Notes: generated by a model not told the origin, from the letters alone. Shown: positions 1 through 12,769, counted from the first letter of the stretch. The stretch is DNA of 64,000 nucleotides from Thalassotalea crassostreae (GCF_001831495.1 NZ_CP017689.1:3472001-3536000); one strand, 5' to 3'. Numbers and translations: made by a program.

Positions 1-2
1 TA

Positions 3-452
3 CACGGTGTGTTTAGCGAGAAGATGAAAAAGTTCAGACCGACATACAATAGACGGTTATCGATTGGCATCTTTCTATTTATTGTCAGCTTTGTACCTTT
101 GATGTTCGCAGCAATGTCTGCTGCTGGCACCGATTTAATCTTAATGATGTTAATTGTACTGCTATTGATCATATCGGCAGGACTATATCTAGTGATCCCA
201 GTATCGACAAAATATGATGCCCTTAATAATGTGTTAAGGGATAGCGACTTTAACAGCGTAAAAAGCAAACGTGCAAAACGTGCAGAAAAGCTTGCTGCAT
301 TTTACTGGCCACTATTAATCGCAATATTTCTTGGCTGGAGTTTGTGGACAATGGCTTGGGGTATCACTTGGATTATCTGGCCAGTTGGCGCAGTACTTTT
401 CGCCGCACTTATTGGCTTAATGGAATTGTTTGCTAAGGATGAAGAGGAATAA
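3..452 (+). CDS. Small membrane protein, probably 5'-truncated by the window edge
   Basis: Not assigned to a named family. A GTG at position 9 would give 147 residues, but the frame is open to the window edge, so the true start may lie outside. There are three or four hydrophobic segments: residues about 17-36, about 43-64, about 98-115 and about 117-140. A Lys/Arg-rich loop (KSKRAKRAEK) lies between the second and third. The C-terminal stretch, with SLWTMAWGITWIIWP, resembles the membrane tail found behind helix-turn-helix domains in some regulators; an N-terminal domain before the window would fit, but this is inference. The gene ends 108 nt before lexA and reads in the same direction, though lexA has its own operator. 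Confidence 0.6.
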   Translation, partial: HGVFSEKMKKFRPTYNRRLSIGIFLFIVSFVPLMFAAMSAAGTDLILMMLIVLLLIISAGLYLVIPVSTKYDALNNVLRDSDFNSVKSKRAKRAEKLAAFYWPLLIAIFLGWSLWTMAWGITWIIWPVGAVLFAALIGLMELFAKDEEE

Positions 453-515
453 GCTTTAGACGACAATTAGTTTTTAATTTACCAATCAAAATAATAGGTT
501 GCGTTTATCACCTAG

Positions 516-550
516 CTGTATATACTAACAGTTACTGTACAGATAAACAG
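516..550 (+). promoter_or_regulatory. Two tandem LexA (SOS) boxes upstream of lexA
   Basis: Two 16-nt sites of the form CTGT-N8-ACAG stand in tandem: CTGTATATACTAACAG at 516-531 and CTGTACAGATAAACAG at 535-550. The second ends 10 nt before the lexA start codon. Paired operators in front of lexA are the known autoregulatory arrangement in E. coli, so this gene is very probably SOS-autoregulated. Confidence 0.93.
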
Positions 551-560
551 GCTTAATGAT

Positions 561-1175
561 ATGCGCGCCCTTACTGCAAGACAAGAACAAATATTTGGCT
601 TTATTAAAGAAAAGCTAGGCGAAACAGGTATGCCACCTACTCGTGCTGAAATTGCTAATTTCTTTGGTTTTAAATCAGCAAACGCAGCTGAAGAACATTT
701 AAAAGCACTCGCGAAAAAAGGCTTTATCGAAATGTTACCGGGTACTTCTCGCGGTATTAGATTGGCTGAAGAGCATATTGAAGAAGAAGGTTTACCGTTG
801 ATTGGCCGTGTTGCCGCTGGTGAGCCTATTTTAGCGCAAGAGCATGTTGAAGATAATTACAAAATTGATGGTAATTTATTCCACCCTGCCGCCGATTACT
901 TGTTACGAGTTAATGGCGAGAGTATGAAAGATATCGGCATCTTAGATGGTGATTTATTAGCGGTTCATCAAACGACTGATATCAATAATGGTCAGGTTGT
1001 TGTTGCTCGTGTTGAAGATGATGTTACGGTGAAACGTTATAAGCGTGAAGGCAATGTCGTTTACTTGCATGCTGAGAATGAAGATTTCTCACCAATAGTT
1101 GTCGATTTAGCATCTACACCATTTAATATCGAAGGCATTGCCGTTGGTGTTATTCGTAACGCCGATTGGATGTAG
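561..1175 (+). CDS. lexA: LexA repressor / self-cleaving serine protease
   Basis: Repressor of the SOS regulon; RecA-stimulated autocleavage inactivates it after DNA damage. The 204-residue product is close to E. coli LexA (202). Residues 1-65 form the winged helix-turn-helix domain, beginning [12 protein letters not shown]. The Ala86-Gly87 cleavage bond lies in RVAAGEPI. The catalytic serine is Ser121 ([10 protein letters not shown]) and the general-base lysine Lys158 (VTVKRY). Two LexA boxes sit immediately upstream, consistent with autoregulation. A strong hairpin follows and separates it from the convergent arginine genes. All catalytic residues are present, so the protein should be functional. 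Confidence 0.98.
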   Translation: MRALTARQEQIFGFIKEKLGETGMPPTRAEIANFFGFKSANAAEEHLKALAKKGFIEMLPGTSRGIRLAEEHIEEEGLPLIGRVAAGEPILAQEHVEDNYKIDGNLFHPAADYLLRVNGESMKDIGILDGDLLAVHQTTDINNGQVVVARVEDDVTVKRYKREGNVVYLHAENEDFSPIVVDLASTPFNIEGIAVGVIRNADWM

Positions 1176-1210
1176 TGTTCTTTCAGCTTTTAGCTTTTAA
1201 GAAGAACAAG

Positions 1211-1249
1211 AAAAAGGCAGTATTAATATTCATTAATACTGCCTTTTTT
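1211..1249. terminator. Bidirectional rho-independent terminator between lexA and argH(A)
   Basis: A 17-bp perfect stem (arms 1211-1227 and 1232-1248) with a 4-nt loop. The arms start with an A-run and end in a T-run, so the hairpin can terminate transcription in both directions. It lies between two convergent genes, lexA and argH(A). Confidence 0.9.
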
Positions 1250-1282
1250 ATTTCTATCGACGCCTAAAGTGGCCTTTATTAG

Positions 1283-3172
1283 CTATTGCTCCACTGTGAC
1301 ATCAATACTATTAAGTAAGTGTGGCATCGAATGATGATCACTTAAATTGTATATCAACGCTTCTTCGTCACAATTATCTTGTTTCGGACATAAGTCACAA
1401 TCTTTCATTACTTTTTCAGGCAAGGTGTCTTTGTCACCTGGCAAGAAGTCTAGCATTTCAAAGAACTTAGGCTTACGAGTTAATACGAATACCTTGATCA
1501 ATGATAACGCTTTGGCTCTATCAAGTAAGAACTGACAAAGTTTTTGGCCATAACCTTTACCTTGGTGATTTATCGTTACTCCTAATGAACGAATTTCCGC
1601 AAGTCCAGTACTGTAGATATACAATGCCGCACATGCACACACTTGTCCGTTTACCTCGATTACAGCGAAATCTCGAATTGATTTGATTAAATCGTCTTCA
1701 CTGCGTGGTAAATTCTCTTCTCTTGATGACCAGTAATTTACCAGCTTCACAATCGCGCGAATATCGGTAAGCTTAGCGTCACGAACAACATAATTTGCGC
1801 TACCAAGTTGCAAGCGGCTTTGTTCGATAACTTTAGTAACAGGTTCAATACCTGTGCCACCAAGGATGTTTCGTTTATCTACTAAGTATTCTAATTCAAG
1901 TACAGGGTAAACATCGGCCTCTATTAATGAACTGAACTGTTTAAATTCATCTAAGCGCAGACTCTCAAGCGGTTCGCCTTGGCTAATCGCATATAACACT
2001 ACTGCACCAGTGATATCGTGCGCAGTTCTAAATGGAACACCTTTGCCAACCAGATAATCGGCAAGCTCAGTGGCATTGGCGTAACCACCACGTGCCGCTT
2101 TAGCACATTCGGCAGAATTCAACTCAATCGAGTTAATCACTTCGCCAGCCATATCAAGACATGATACCCATTGCTCTAGTGCATCGAATAAGCCTTGTTT
2201 GTCTTCTTGCATATCTTTGTTATAGGCAAGTGGTAAGCCTTTTAATGTTACTAACAATGCCTGTAATGAACCATAAACACGGCCACATTTACCGCGAATT
2301 AGCTCAAGTGCATCAGGGTTCTTTTTCTGCGGCATTAATGAACTACCACTAGTAACCGCATCACCTAAAGTAATAAAGTTAGCTTCACCAGAGTTGAAGA
2401 AAATTAAATCTTCAGCGAAACGTGATAAATGCATCATGCCAGTACTTGCTGCAAATAATAATTCCAGTACGTAATCACGATCACTAACCGCATCAAGCGA
2501 GTTTAAACATGGGCCATCAAAGCCTAGAGAATTGGCTAAGTCATAACGGTTAATTTCATACGTAGTACCAGCAAGGGCGCCACAACCTAATGGTGATTGA
2601 TTCAGACGAACGCGAGCATCTTGTAATCTTGAAATATCCCGTTTAAGCATTTCAACATAAGCCATACACCAATGAGCAAAACGGATCGGTTGAGCACGTT
2701 GTAAATGTGTATAACCCGGTAATATGTGTTGCTTGTTGTTGTCGGCAAGATTGATTAACTCAACTACAACCGCATTGAGGGTTTCGATGATCACGTCAAC
2801 TTGTTCACGAGACCAAAGGCGTAAATCTGTACTAACTTGGTCATTACGACTTCTGCCAGTATGTAGTTTGCGTGCGATATCACCAATCACTTCGATTAGT
2901 TCACCCTCAACCCAACTGTGAATATCTTCAGCAGCAGAATCGGTGAAATCAATTTCACCGCTTTCTACCTTCGCACTCAAATCAACAAGAGCTTGTTCCA
3001 TCTTTTGTTGTTCATCTAGCGTTAGCACACCAGCCTTATGAATGGCCTTTGACCAGCCAATAGAACCTTGAATATCTTGTTGTACAAGAATTTGATCAAA
3101 TGGCAGTGAATCATTAAATGCTTTAAATTTATCACTACTTCCGCCTTTGAAACGGCCACCCCATAACGCCAT
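1283..3172 (-). CDS. argH(A): Bifunctional argininosuccinate lyase / N-acetylglutamate synthase (ArgH-ArgA fusion)
   Basis: Residues 1-455 are a complete argininosuccinate lyase, which splits argininosuccinate into arginine and fumarate. Family motifs are TGRSRNDQ (105-112), [10 protein letters not shown] (153-162) and the signature [11 protein letters not shown] (276-286). Residues about 461-629 are a GNAT acetyltransferase domain with the acetyl-CoA loop QGKGYGQKL (537-545), which would make N-acetylglutamate in the first pathway step. Such ArgH(A) fusions are known from Moritella and other marine gammaproteobacteria. The 629-residue length matches a fusion, not a lone ArgH of about 460. 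It is the last gene of argCBFGH(A), starting 1 nt after the argG stop. A CxxC-like cluster ([10 protein letters not shown]) lies near the C-terminus. Confidence 0.95.
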   Translation of the reverse strand: MALWGGRFKGGSSDKFKAFNDSLPFDQILVQQDIQGSIGWSKAIHKAGVLTLDEQQKMEQALVDLSAKVESGEIDFTDSAAEDIHSWVEGELIEVIGDIARKLHTGRSRNDQVSTDLRLWSREQVDVIIETLNAVVVELINLADNNKQHILPGYTHLQRAQPIRFAHWCMAYVEMLKRDISRLQDARVRLNQSPLGCGALAGTTYEINRYDLANSLGFDGPCLNSLDAVSDRDYVLELLFAASTGMMHLSRFAEDLIFFNSGEANFITLGDAVTSGSSLMPQKKNPDALELIRGKCGRVYGSLQALLVTLKGLPLAYNKDMQEDKQGLFDALEQWVSCLDMAGEVINSIELNSAECAKAARGGYANATELADYLVGKGVPFRTAHDITGAVVLYAISQGEPLESLRLDEFKQFSSLIEADVYPVLELEYLVDKRNILGGTGIEPVTKVIEQSRLQLGSANYVVRDAKLTDIRAIVKLVNYWSSREENLPRSEDDLIKSIRDFAVIEVNGQVCACAALYIYSTGLAEIRSLGVTINHQGKGYGQKLCQFLLDRAKALSLIKVFVLTRKPKFFEMLDFLPGDKDTLPEKVMKDCDLCPKQDNCDEEALIYNLSDHHSMPHLLNSIDVTVEQ

Positions 3173-3173
3173 G

Positions 3174-4397
3174 TTACTTCTCCTGTCCTTTCAGTGCCGC
3201 AATACGTGACGACAAGCTGAATAAACGAATAAACCCTTCGGCATGCTTTTGGTCATAAACGTCATCTTCACCAAACGTTGCAAACTCTTCTGAGTATAAA
3301 CTGTTTGGCGAGCGACGTTGTGTTACCGTTGCTTGGCCTTTGTATAGTTTCACTACGATATCACCAGTTACTTGCTCTGCAAATGATGCACAAGCTGCCA
3401 TTTGCGCGGCAGCTAATGGGTTAAACCAGCGACCATCGTAAATTACGTGACTAAACTCTAGACCAACAGACTCTCTAAACTTTAAAGATTCTTTATCAAG
3501 AATTAATGACTCTAGCCCTTTGTATGCCGCCATTAATACAGTGCCACCTGGGGTTTCATAACAACCACGAGACTTCATACCAACTAAACGGTTTTCTACG
3601 ATATCAATACGACCAACACCATGTGCGCCAGCTTTTTCATTAAGGTCAACTAAACATTGATAAGGTGACATGGCTTTGCCATCTACGGCAACCAATTCAC
3701 CTTTTTCAAAACTAAGCATGACTGAACCTGGTTTATTTGGCGCATCTTCTGGATCGGTAGTCATCGTCCAAACTTCTTTAGACGGCTCACACCAAGGGTC
3801 TTCTAATTCACCACCTTCGTGTGAGATATGCCATGCGTTTGCATCACGACTGTATATTTTAGTTAGTGATGCACTACAAGGGACGTTACGCTCTGCCAGG
3901 TAATCAAGTAAATCTTCACGAGAAACCATGTCCCATTCACGCCATGGCGCAATAACAGTTAGTTGCGGAGCAAGGGCAGCAAAACAAGACTCAAAACGCA
4001 CTTGGTCATTACCTTTACCAGTACAGCCATGACATACCGCATCAGCACCAACTTTCAAAGCGACTTCGACGTGCGCCTTAGCAATTACTGGACGAGCCAT
4101 TGATGTACCTAACAAGTACTGACCTTCATATACCGCACCAGTTTTAATGATTGGATAAATGTAGTCTTTAACAAACTCTTCTTTCAAGTCAACAACATGA
4201 CATTCAGATGCACCACTAGCAATGGCTTTTTCTACAATGCCATCAAGCTCTTCTTCGCCTTGACCAACATCGGCGCAGAAGGCAACAACTTCACAACCGT
4301 CATAGTTCTCTTTCAACCATGGGATGATCGCCGATGTGTCCAATCCGCCAGAATAGGCTAATACTACTTTTTTAATTCCAGTTTTCTTAATGCTCAT
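3174..4397 (-). CDS. argG: Argininosuccinate synthase
   Basis: Joins citrulline and aspartate using ATP to give argininosuccinate. The N-type ATP pyrophosphatase P-loop AYSGGLDTS is at residues 14-22, and the whole length (407 residues from the chosen start) is colinear with the family. The ATG at 4397 ([10 protein letters not shown]) is preferred over an in-frame TTG at 4418 because it has a GAGA ribosome-binding sequence and begins next to the nucleotide-binding strand. It lies between argF (upstream, 63-nt gap) and argH(A) (downstream, 1-nt gap), so it is almost certainly cotranscribed. Confidence 0.97.
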   Translation of the reverse strand: MSIKKTGIKKVVLAYSGGLDTSAIIPWLKENYDGCEVVAFCADVGQGEEELDGIVEKAIASGASECHVVDLKEEFVKDYIYPIIKTGAVYEGQYLLGTSMARPVIAKAHVEVALKVGADAVCHGCTGKGNDQVRFESCFAALAPQLTVIAPWREWDMVSREDLLDYLAERNVPCSASLTKIYSRDANAWHISHEGGELEDPWCEPSKEVWTMTTDPEDAPNKPGSVMLSFEKGELVAVDGKAMSPYQCLVDLNEKAGAHGVGRIDIVENRLVGMKSRGCYETPGGTVLMAAYKGLESLILDKESLKFRESVGLEFSHVIYDGRWFNPLAAAQMAACASFAEQVTGDIVVKLYKGQATVTQRRSPNSLYSEEFATFGEDDVYDQKHAEGFIRLFSLSSRIAALKGQEK

Positions 4398-4460
4398 AAC
4401 GTTCTCTAATGCTTTCAATATTTAAATTTAAGTTGTTTTGTGTATTGACTGTTAGGTTAA

Positions 4461-5378
4461 CTACTTACCGTTAACTAAGGTCAATAACACAGAATTTTGT
4501 GCCCACATGCGATTTTCCGCTTGTAAAAATGCGAGTGACTTATCTGAGTCAAAAACGCTAGTGGTAATTTCTTGTTCAAGGTGTGCTGGTTGGCAGTGCA
4601 TCACAGCAGATGCGCCCGCTTTATCCATTAATTCATCGTTTATTTGATACGGCATAAACTTAGCTAGGATGTCAGCAACTTTAGTATCATCACCCATTGA
4701 AATCCAAGTATCAGTATAGATAACCTGTTGGTTTTCAGCATCCTTAATGTCAGTACTTATTGTCAACGTTGAGCCACTTTGCGCTGCCAACTGTTGCGCT
4801 TTGCTAATCATATCGGCGGTTGGTTCATGACCTTCAGGCGTGATCACAGTGACATTAACACCAAGTACACTGCCCATAAGCATCAATGAATTAGATACAT
4901 TGTTGCCATCGCCAATATAGGCAAGGTTTAATCCTTCCAACGAACCAAAGGTTTCAGTTAATGCCATATAATCAGCAAGTGCCTGACAAGGATGGTATAA
5001 ATCACTCAATGCATTGATCACAGGAATGCCACCGTGCTCTGCCATTTCATCAAGGACGCTTTGTTTGAATACACGGGCAACAACGATATCAGCCCAACAA
5101 GCTAAGTTTTTCGCCACATCTTTAACTCGCTCACGTTCGCCAAGTTGACCGTTTTGCTGACCAATGTATAGACTATGACCGCCTAGCTTATTGATACCAA
5201 TATCAAAACTGATGTGAGTACGCAGAGATGGTTTTTCAAAAATGGTCACTACAGATTTACCGGCTAAGGCATTGCTGTACTTCGCTGGGTTGGCTTTTAT
5301 TTCTAAGCCTTGTGCGATAAGTGCCAATAACTGTTGTTTGCTTAGTAAGTCATCAGCTAAAAAATGATTTAACGACAT
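4461..5378 (-). CDS. argF: Ornithine carbamoyltransferase
   Basis: Transfers a carbamoyl group from carbamoyl phosphate to ornithine, giving citrulline. The carbamoyl-phosphate loop is FEKPSLRTH (47-55), where most relatives end in RTR. The motif HPCQALADY (129-137) and the ornithine-binding SMG loop (DTWISMGDD) are present. The usual HCLP motif reads HCQP (261-264). The 305-residue length is normal. Gene context (argC-argB-argF-argG) supports the ornithine enzyme; an acetylornithine transcarbamylase is considered and disfavoured because of the SMG loop and because argE is present next door. Confidence 0.93.
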   Translation of the reverse strand: MSLNHFLADDLLSKQQLLALIAQGLEIKANPAKYSNALAGKSVVTIFEKPSLRTHISFDIGINKLGGHSLYIGQQNGQLGERERVKDVAKNLACWADIVVARVFKQSVLDEMAEHGGIPVINALSDLYHPCQALADYMALTETFGSLEGLNLAYIGDGNNVSNSLMLMGSVLGVNVTVITPEGHEPTADMISKAQQLAAQSGSTLTISTDIKDAENQQVIYTDTWISMGDDTKVADILAKFMPYQINDELMDKAGASAVMHCQPAHLEQEITTSVFDSDKSLAFLQAENRMWAQNSVLLTLVNGK

Positions 5379-5429
5379 AAAGTATCCTAATAATTTCTTT
5401 TGTTTAATTTGATATAAGTAAAATATGAA

Positions 5430-6245
5430 TTAAGGGTTAATGCGGGTGCCGATAACCTGCCCATTTTGCAACAATAATAGTTGCTCGGGAGTTTTCCAAC
5501 TGGCCACCGCGATACTTCGTCGCAATTGCGTTGCTGCGGCAAACGCCGCTCTTACTTTAGCAATCATGCCGCCGTTAATAATGCCTTCATCAATCAATTG
5601 TTGTGCCTGCTCATTATTTAATTCTGCTAAATATTCATCGTCTTTGCCTTTCACACCGGCAACATCAGTAAGTAACACTAACTCAGCGTCTATCAACTCG
5701 CTTATCGCGACTGCGGCATCATCTGCATTAACATTGACTAATTGACCGTTCGCTAAACTGCCAATTGATGAGATAAATACCAAGTTTCCTGCTTGCATCA
5801 GCGCTTCTAACGTTGTGTGATCATTAGTTTGTGGAATACCGACACAACCTAACTTGGCATCGGCAGCAACACATTTAATCATGTTGCCATCATGCAAGGC
5901 CAAGCCAATCGACGAAATACCACAACTACTGGCCATTGAAACTAGGTTTTTATTTACCGAGCCCGAAAGTGCGCCAACAATAATATCCATGTGCTCAGGA
6001 CTACTTACTCTTAATCCATCAATTTTGTCACTGACAAAACCGGCTGCCGCCAATTGTTGGTCAACAACACAGCCGCCACCATGAACAATGACGACATTAC
6101 GGTTTTGCTTTTGTAATTTTTTAATCGTATTAAATAGGCTTATTTGCGCATCGGTAGACTCCATGATTGCGCCGCCAATTTTTATTACTAAAGGACTTTG
6201 TGACATGCCCTGATTGCTCACTTGGTTATGCTCTTGATTAGTCAT
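5430..6245 (-). CDS. argB: Acetylglutamate kinase
   Basis: Phosphorylates N-acetylglutamate in arginine synthesis. From the chosen start the product has 271 residues. Amino-acid kinase motifs are KIGGAIM (22-28) and the glycine triplet GGG (56-58), with NVNADDAA further on. The ATG at 6245 overlaps the argC stop codon by 8 nt and has a GGTGG ribosome-binding sequence about 6 nt upstream; an ATG at 6269 lacks one. The N-terminal extension rich in Asn/Gln before the first beta strand is longer than in E. coli. Overlap with argC suggests translational coupling. Confidence 0.95.
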   Translation of the reverse strand: MTNQEHNQVSNQGMSQSPLVIKIGGAIMESTDAQISLFNTIKKLQKQNRNVVIVHGGGCVVDQQLAAAGFVSDKIDGLRVSSPEHMDIIVGALSGSVNKNLVSMASSCGISSIGLALHDGNMIKCVAADAKLGCVGIPQTNDHTTLEALMQAGNLVFISSIGSLANGQLVNVNADDAAVAISELIDAELVLLTDVAGVKGKDDEYLAELNNEQAQQLIDEGIINGGMIAKVRAAFAAATQLRRSIAVASWKTPEQLLLLQNGQVIGTRINP

Positions 6246-7275
6246 TTGCGCCACCAATTTTGTTGTCATTGATTAATGCATATTGGCTATCAAGTCCCAA
6301 AGTAATATTGAAACACTGCACCGCTTGGCTTGCCGCACCTTTTAATAAATTATCAATGGCACAACTCGCCACTAAGGTGTGAGTGTCTTGGTCGTACTTG
6401 AAAAATACATTAGCGAATGGCGTATTTGCTACATCGTCAATTTGTGGCCAGCTTTTAGAAATACGAACTAAAGGCTTATCTTGGTATGCGCTTTGGTAGG
6501 CATTAACCACTTGTTCTTCGGTTACATCATCATTGAGCTGTAATGTAACCGTCGAAAGTAAGCCTTGTTTGAATGGCGCGATGTGCGGGTTAAAAATAAC
6601 CTGGCTACCACAATGTTGACTAATTTCTGGCTGATGACGGTGCGCTAAAATATTGTATGCCTTAAGGCTTAACTCATTAAAACTAGTTGCTAAACTTGCC
6701 TTTCTTCCGGCACCGCTTACGCCGCTAATGCCATTAACAACTATCAATCCATTTTCTTTATGCATGTTGGCATCAGTCACAGGTTTAAGAGCAATTAGAC
6801 TTGCTGTTGGGTAACAACCAGGCACGGCTATCAGATCAGCACCGGCAATTTCATTACTGTTGTATTCAGCTAAACCATAAATAGCGTTATCAAGTAATGA
6901 CTGATGATGATGTTCGAAACCGTAATATTTAGGATAATCTTGTGCATTCGGTAAACGAAATGCACCGGACAAATCAAATACTTTGGTACCTTGCTCTACA
7001 AAAGCATTAGCCCAAAGCTGAGAATATTCATGAGGAGTGGCAAAAAACACCGCATCAAGATCGCTGTTAGCGGTCAACCAATTTTTTGAAAACGGTTGTA
7101 ACGGAAAATCACAGACACCTTGCAAGCGCGGATATAGTTCTGAAAACAATGCACCACTTGATTCACTATTTTCTGACACAAGTAGTTGCAGATCACTGAC
7201 CTTGCTATGACGGTTTAGTATCTCAACCAACTGAGCGCCGGCGTAACCACTTGCCCCTATTACTGCTACTTTCAC
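6238..7275 (-). CDS. argC: N-acetyl-gamma-glutamyl-phosphate reductase
   Basis: Reduces N-acetylglutamyl phosphate to the semialdehyde with NADPH. The nucleotide-binding loop GASGYAGAQ is at 7-15 and the catalytic cysteine is Cys154 in PGCYPTA. The 345-residue length is close to the E. coli enzyme (334). It is the first gene of the minus-strand arginine operon, with 234 nt of divergent intergenic DNA to argE, where control is expected. The next gene, argB, overlaps its end. Confidence 0.97.
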   Translation of the reverse strand: MKVAVIGASGYAGAQLVEILNRHSKVSDLQLLVSENSESSGALFSELYPRLQGVCDFPLQPFSKNWLTANSDLDAVFFATPHEYSQLWANAFVEQGTKVFDLSGAFRLPNAQDYPKYYGFEHHHQSLLDNAIYGLAEYNSNEIAGADLIAVPGCYPTASLIALKPVTDANMHKENGLIVVNGISGVSGAGRKASLATSFNELSLKAYNILAHRHQPEISQHCGSQVIFNPHIAPFKQGLLSTVTLQLNDDVTEEQVVNAYQSAYQDKPLVRISKSWPQIDDVANTPFANVFFKYDQDTHTLVASCAIDNLLKGAASQAVQCFNITLGLDSQYALINDNKIGGAND

Positions 7276-7467
7276 TTACTTTCCTTACTGCATTTGTATG
7301 CGATATTGTTACTTTACGTTTGTTGCTTTTTAATGATGGTCAATTCAATGGTTAGACCACATTAAAATAATATATAAACAATTAATTTATCGTGTTTTAA
7401 TTTAATACTAGCCTGATTTATTAGACTTGATTACACTGGTTTTAGCACAATAACAACAGTTAACTAT

Positions 7468-7488
7468 TTATGCAATAAAATAGCATAA
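7468..7488. promoter_or_regulatory. AT-rich inverted repeat in the argC-argE intergenic region, candidate ArgR site
   Basis: Two perfect 6-nt arms (TTATGC at 7468-7473 and GCATAA at 7483-7488) flank a 9-nt AT spacer just upstream of the argE ribosome-binding site. Position and symmetry suit an ArgR operator, but the match to the 18-bp ARG-box consensus is imperfect. A second, weaker inverted repeat (TGGTC/GACCA, 7337-7359) lies nearer argC. The ArgR assignment is inference. Confidence 0.3.
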
Positions 7489-7509
7489 TTATTTTAAAGG
7501 AATCACATC

Positions 7510-8652
7510 TTGTTACCAAACTTTCAACAGGCGTTAACAGAACTTATCGCGAGCCCGTCTATAAGTGCATGCGACACAGTTCTCGATCACAGCAATAAAG
7601 ACGTAATCAACCTATTGGCAAGCTGGTTTGAAGATTTAGGTTTTAGCATTAATATTCATCCAGTGCCAAATAGTCGGGGTAAATTTAACCTTTTAGCTAA
7701 ACTAGGTAGTGGTGATGGTGGCTTATTACTGTCAGGCCACAGTGATACTGTACCTTTTGATGAACAAGGTTGGAATTCTGATCCGTTTATCATCACCGCT
7801 AAAGACGATAAGTTTTTTGGTTTGGGTACCTGTGATATGAAAGGCTTTTTTGCATTCATATTACAAGCCTGTAAACACATCGATGTGAAACAACTGAAGA
7901 AACCTTTATATATATTGGCGACTGCCGACGAAGAAACGACAATGTCTGGAGCTCGCTTTTTTGTCGAGCAACAATTGGCAAAACCGGATGTTGCTATCAT
8001 CGGTGAGCCAACAAGCCTTAATCCGGTGATTATGCATAAAGGTCACATGTCGCATCGTATTTCTGTTGTTGGTAAATCAGGACATTCAAGTTTACCGGCT
8101 AAAGGCGTGAATGCTATCGAGATCATGTATCACGTGATCCAACGCTTAATGCAACTGCAACAAGATCTTGCTGCAAATTATCAAAACGAAGCTTTTTGTG
8201 TCAGTGAGCCAACATTAAATTTTGGTGCGATTAAAGGTGGCGATAGTGCCAATCGAATTTGTGGTGATTGTTTCCTAGATATCGATTTACGCTCTATACC
8301 TGGATTAAGTGATGAAGAGCTTACTCACTGGTTAAGCGAAGCATTAAAACATGTCGCGGAAAAATACCCTGGCCGAGTAACCATGAACGAATTACACCCA
8401 AGCTCTCCAGCATTTGGCGAATCTGAAGATAGTGAATTGGTTAAGCTTGCCGAAAAATTCTCAGGTCATTGCTGTAAAGCAGTAAACTATGCAACCGAAG
8501 CACCGTTTATTCAACAACTTGGTTGTCAGACCATCGTACTTGGCCCAGGCTCCATTGAACAAGCCCATCAAATCGATGAATATATCGCGTTTGATCAAAT
8601 CAAGCCAACTGAGAAAATTCTACTCGACTTTATTCAACATTATTGTATGTAA
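7510..8652 (+). CDS. argE: Acetylornithine deacetylase
   Basis: Removes the acetyl group from N-acetylornithine in the linear arginine pathway. It is an M20-family metallohydrolase with metal ligands in SGHSDT (His77), GTCDMKG (Asp109) and DEETT (Glu141/Glu142). The 380-residue length matches the family. The start is a TTG at 7510: an in-frame stop lies at 7495-7497 and AAAGGA stands 8 nt upstream, so no ATG start is possible nearby. It is transcribed divergently from argCBFGH(A), as in E. coli. Having argE alongside the fused acetylglutamate synthase indicates a non-recycling pathway. Confidence 0.96.
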   Translation: MLPNFQQALTELIASPSISACDTVLDHSNKDVINLLASWFEDLGFSINIHPVPNSRGKFNLLAKLGSGDGGLLLSGHSDTVPFDEQGWNSDPFIITAKDDKFFGLGTCDMKGFFAFILQACKHIDVKQLKKPLYILATADEETTMSGARFFVEQQLAKPDVAIIGEPTSLNPVIMHKGHMSHRISVVGKSGHSSLPAKGVNAIEIMYHVIQRLMQLQQDLAANYQNEAFCVSEPTLNFGAIKGGDSANRICGDCFLDIDLRSIPGLSDEELTHWLSEALKHVAEKYPGRVTMNELHPSSPAFGESEDSELVKLAEKFSGHCCKAVNYATEAPFIQQLGCQTIVLGPGSIEQAHQIDEYIAFDQIKPTEKILLDFIQHYCM

Positions 8653-8668
8653 AGCAGCGGGCAAAAAT

Positions 8669-8689
8669 AAGTAGGGTCAGATCCTACTT
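8669..8689. repeat. REP-like palindromic unit, single copy
   Basis: A 7-bp stem AAGTAGG/CCTACTT with loop GTCAGAT, placed just after argE. The left arm plus loop is the same 15-nt sequence (AAGTAGGGTCAGATC) that begins the larger palindrome at 9390. The two lie on either side of the glutathione S-transferase gene, suggesting a dispersed repeat family. Confidence 0.7.
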
Positions 8690-8739
8690 TAATACGTTTG
8701 CACTATAATTGATTTTTTAGTTACGCAATCAGAGGTTTT

Positions 8740-9369
8740 ATGAAAATATTTGGATTAAAAAATTCACGATCATTTCGCGCCACGTGGGCCGCATGTGAAG
8801 CTGGAGTTGATGTCAAATTTATCCATGTTAATTTTGGCAGTGACGGTGAAAACGGTACGCTTAGCGATGACTATAAAAACTTAAATTGGCAAGGCAAAGT
8901 GCCAACATTAGTTGATGATGCTGACGATAATTTTGTATTAACGGAAAGTGCGGCCATCGTGAATTACATCGCCGCGAAAGGTAACAATAAAGACTTATTA
9001 CCAACGGGTGTAAAAGAGCGCGCTAAATATGATGAAATTTGTTTCTTTGTATTAGCTGAGTTAGAACAGCCACTATGGACCAAAGGTAAACATAAATTTG
9101 CCTTACCAGCGCCATACCGCGTGCCCGATATTATTGACACTACTACGCCATTTGAATGGGGTAAGGCGCAAACCGCATTACTAAAATTAGTGGCTGGAAG
9201 TAAATACGCTGCCGGCGATAAGTTTACCATGGCAGATATTTTGTTATCACAAACCATTATGTGGGCGAAAAAGTTTGAATATGACGTTGATGACAGCTTA
9301 GTTCAATACAGCAAAGAGATGTGTCAGCGCCCAGCATTTGCGCAAGCGTTAGCAATCGAAAGTAAATAG
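8740..9369 (+). CDS. Glutathione S-transferase family protein
   Basis: A 209-residue cytosolic protein with the two-domain layout of glutathione S-transferases. The thioredoxin-like N-terminal domain (about 1-80) starts MKIFGLKNSRSFRATWA and carries the cis-proline region GKVPTLVD followed by TESAAIVNYIA, the usual glutathione gamma-glutamyl contact (E/S-S). An all-helical C-terminal domain (about 90-205) contains the N-capping region KFTMADILLSQ. The substrate cannot be told from sequence. It is a single gene flanked by two REP-like palindromes and convergent with metF. Confidence 0.88.
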   Translation: MKIFGLKNSRSFRATWAACEAGVDVKFIHVNFGSDGENGTLSDDYKNLNWQGKVPTLVDDADDNFVLTESAAIVNYIAAKGNNKDLLPTGVKERAKYDEICFFVLAELEQPLWTKGKHKFALPAPYRVPDIIDTTTPFEWGKAQTALLKLVAGSKYAAGDKFTMADILLSQTIMWAKKFEYDVDDSLVQYSKEMCQRPAFAQALAIESK

Positions 9370-9389
9370 TAAAAAAAGATTACGCATAT

Positions 9390-9438
9390 AAGTAGGGTCA
9401 GATCATACTTTTATAAAAAGTATGATCTGACCCTACTT
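9390..9438. repeat. REP-like palindrome, two units in inverted orientation (23-bp perfect stem)
   Basis: Arms at 9390-9412 and 9416-9438 are perfectly complementary over 23 bp, separated by a 3-nt loop (ATA). Each arm begins with the AAGTAGGGTCAGATC unit also found at 8669. It lies between the convergent glutathione S-transferase gene and metF and could also terminate transcription. The arrangement resembles paired REP elements mobilised by RAYT transposases; no such transposase gene is in the window. Confidence 0.8.
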
Positions 9439-9459
9439 ATTTAATTTTACGTGCTGAGG

Positions 9460-12755
<3,296 letters not shown>

Positions 12756-12769
12756 TTACAGCTACTCGT

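Noticed and set aside
3670..3903. Open frame on the plus strand inside argG, and many similar frames within other genes
   Set aside because: It lies wholly inside a well-supported gene on the other strand, has no ribosome-binding site or family motif, and its composition is that of an antisense shadow. The same applied to the other internal frames.
4461..5378. Acetylornithine (or succinylornithine) carbamoyltransferase instead of ArgF
   Set aside because: The HCQP and RTH changes raised the question, but the ornithine SMG loop is present and argE, which deacetylates acetylornithine, is next to the operon. ArgF is the better call.
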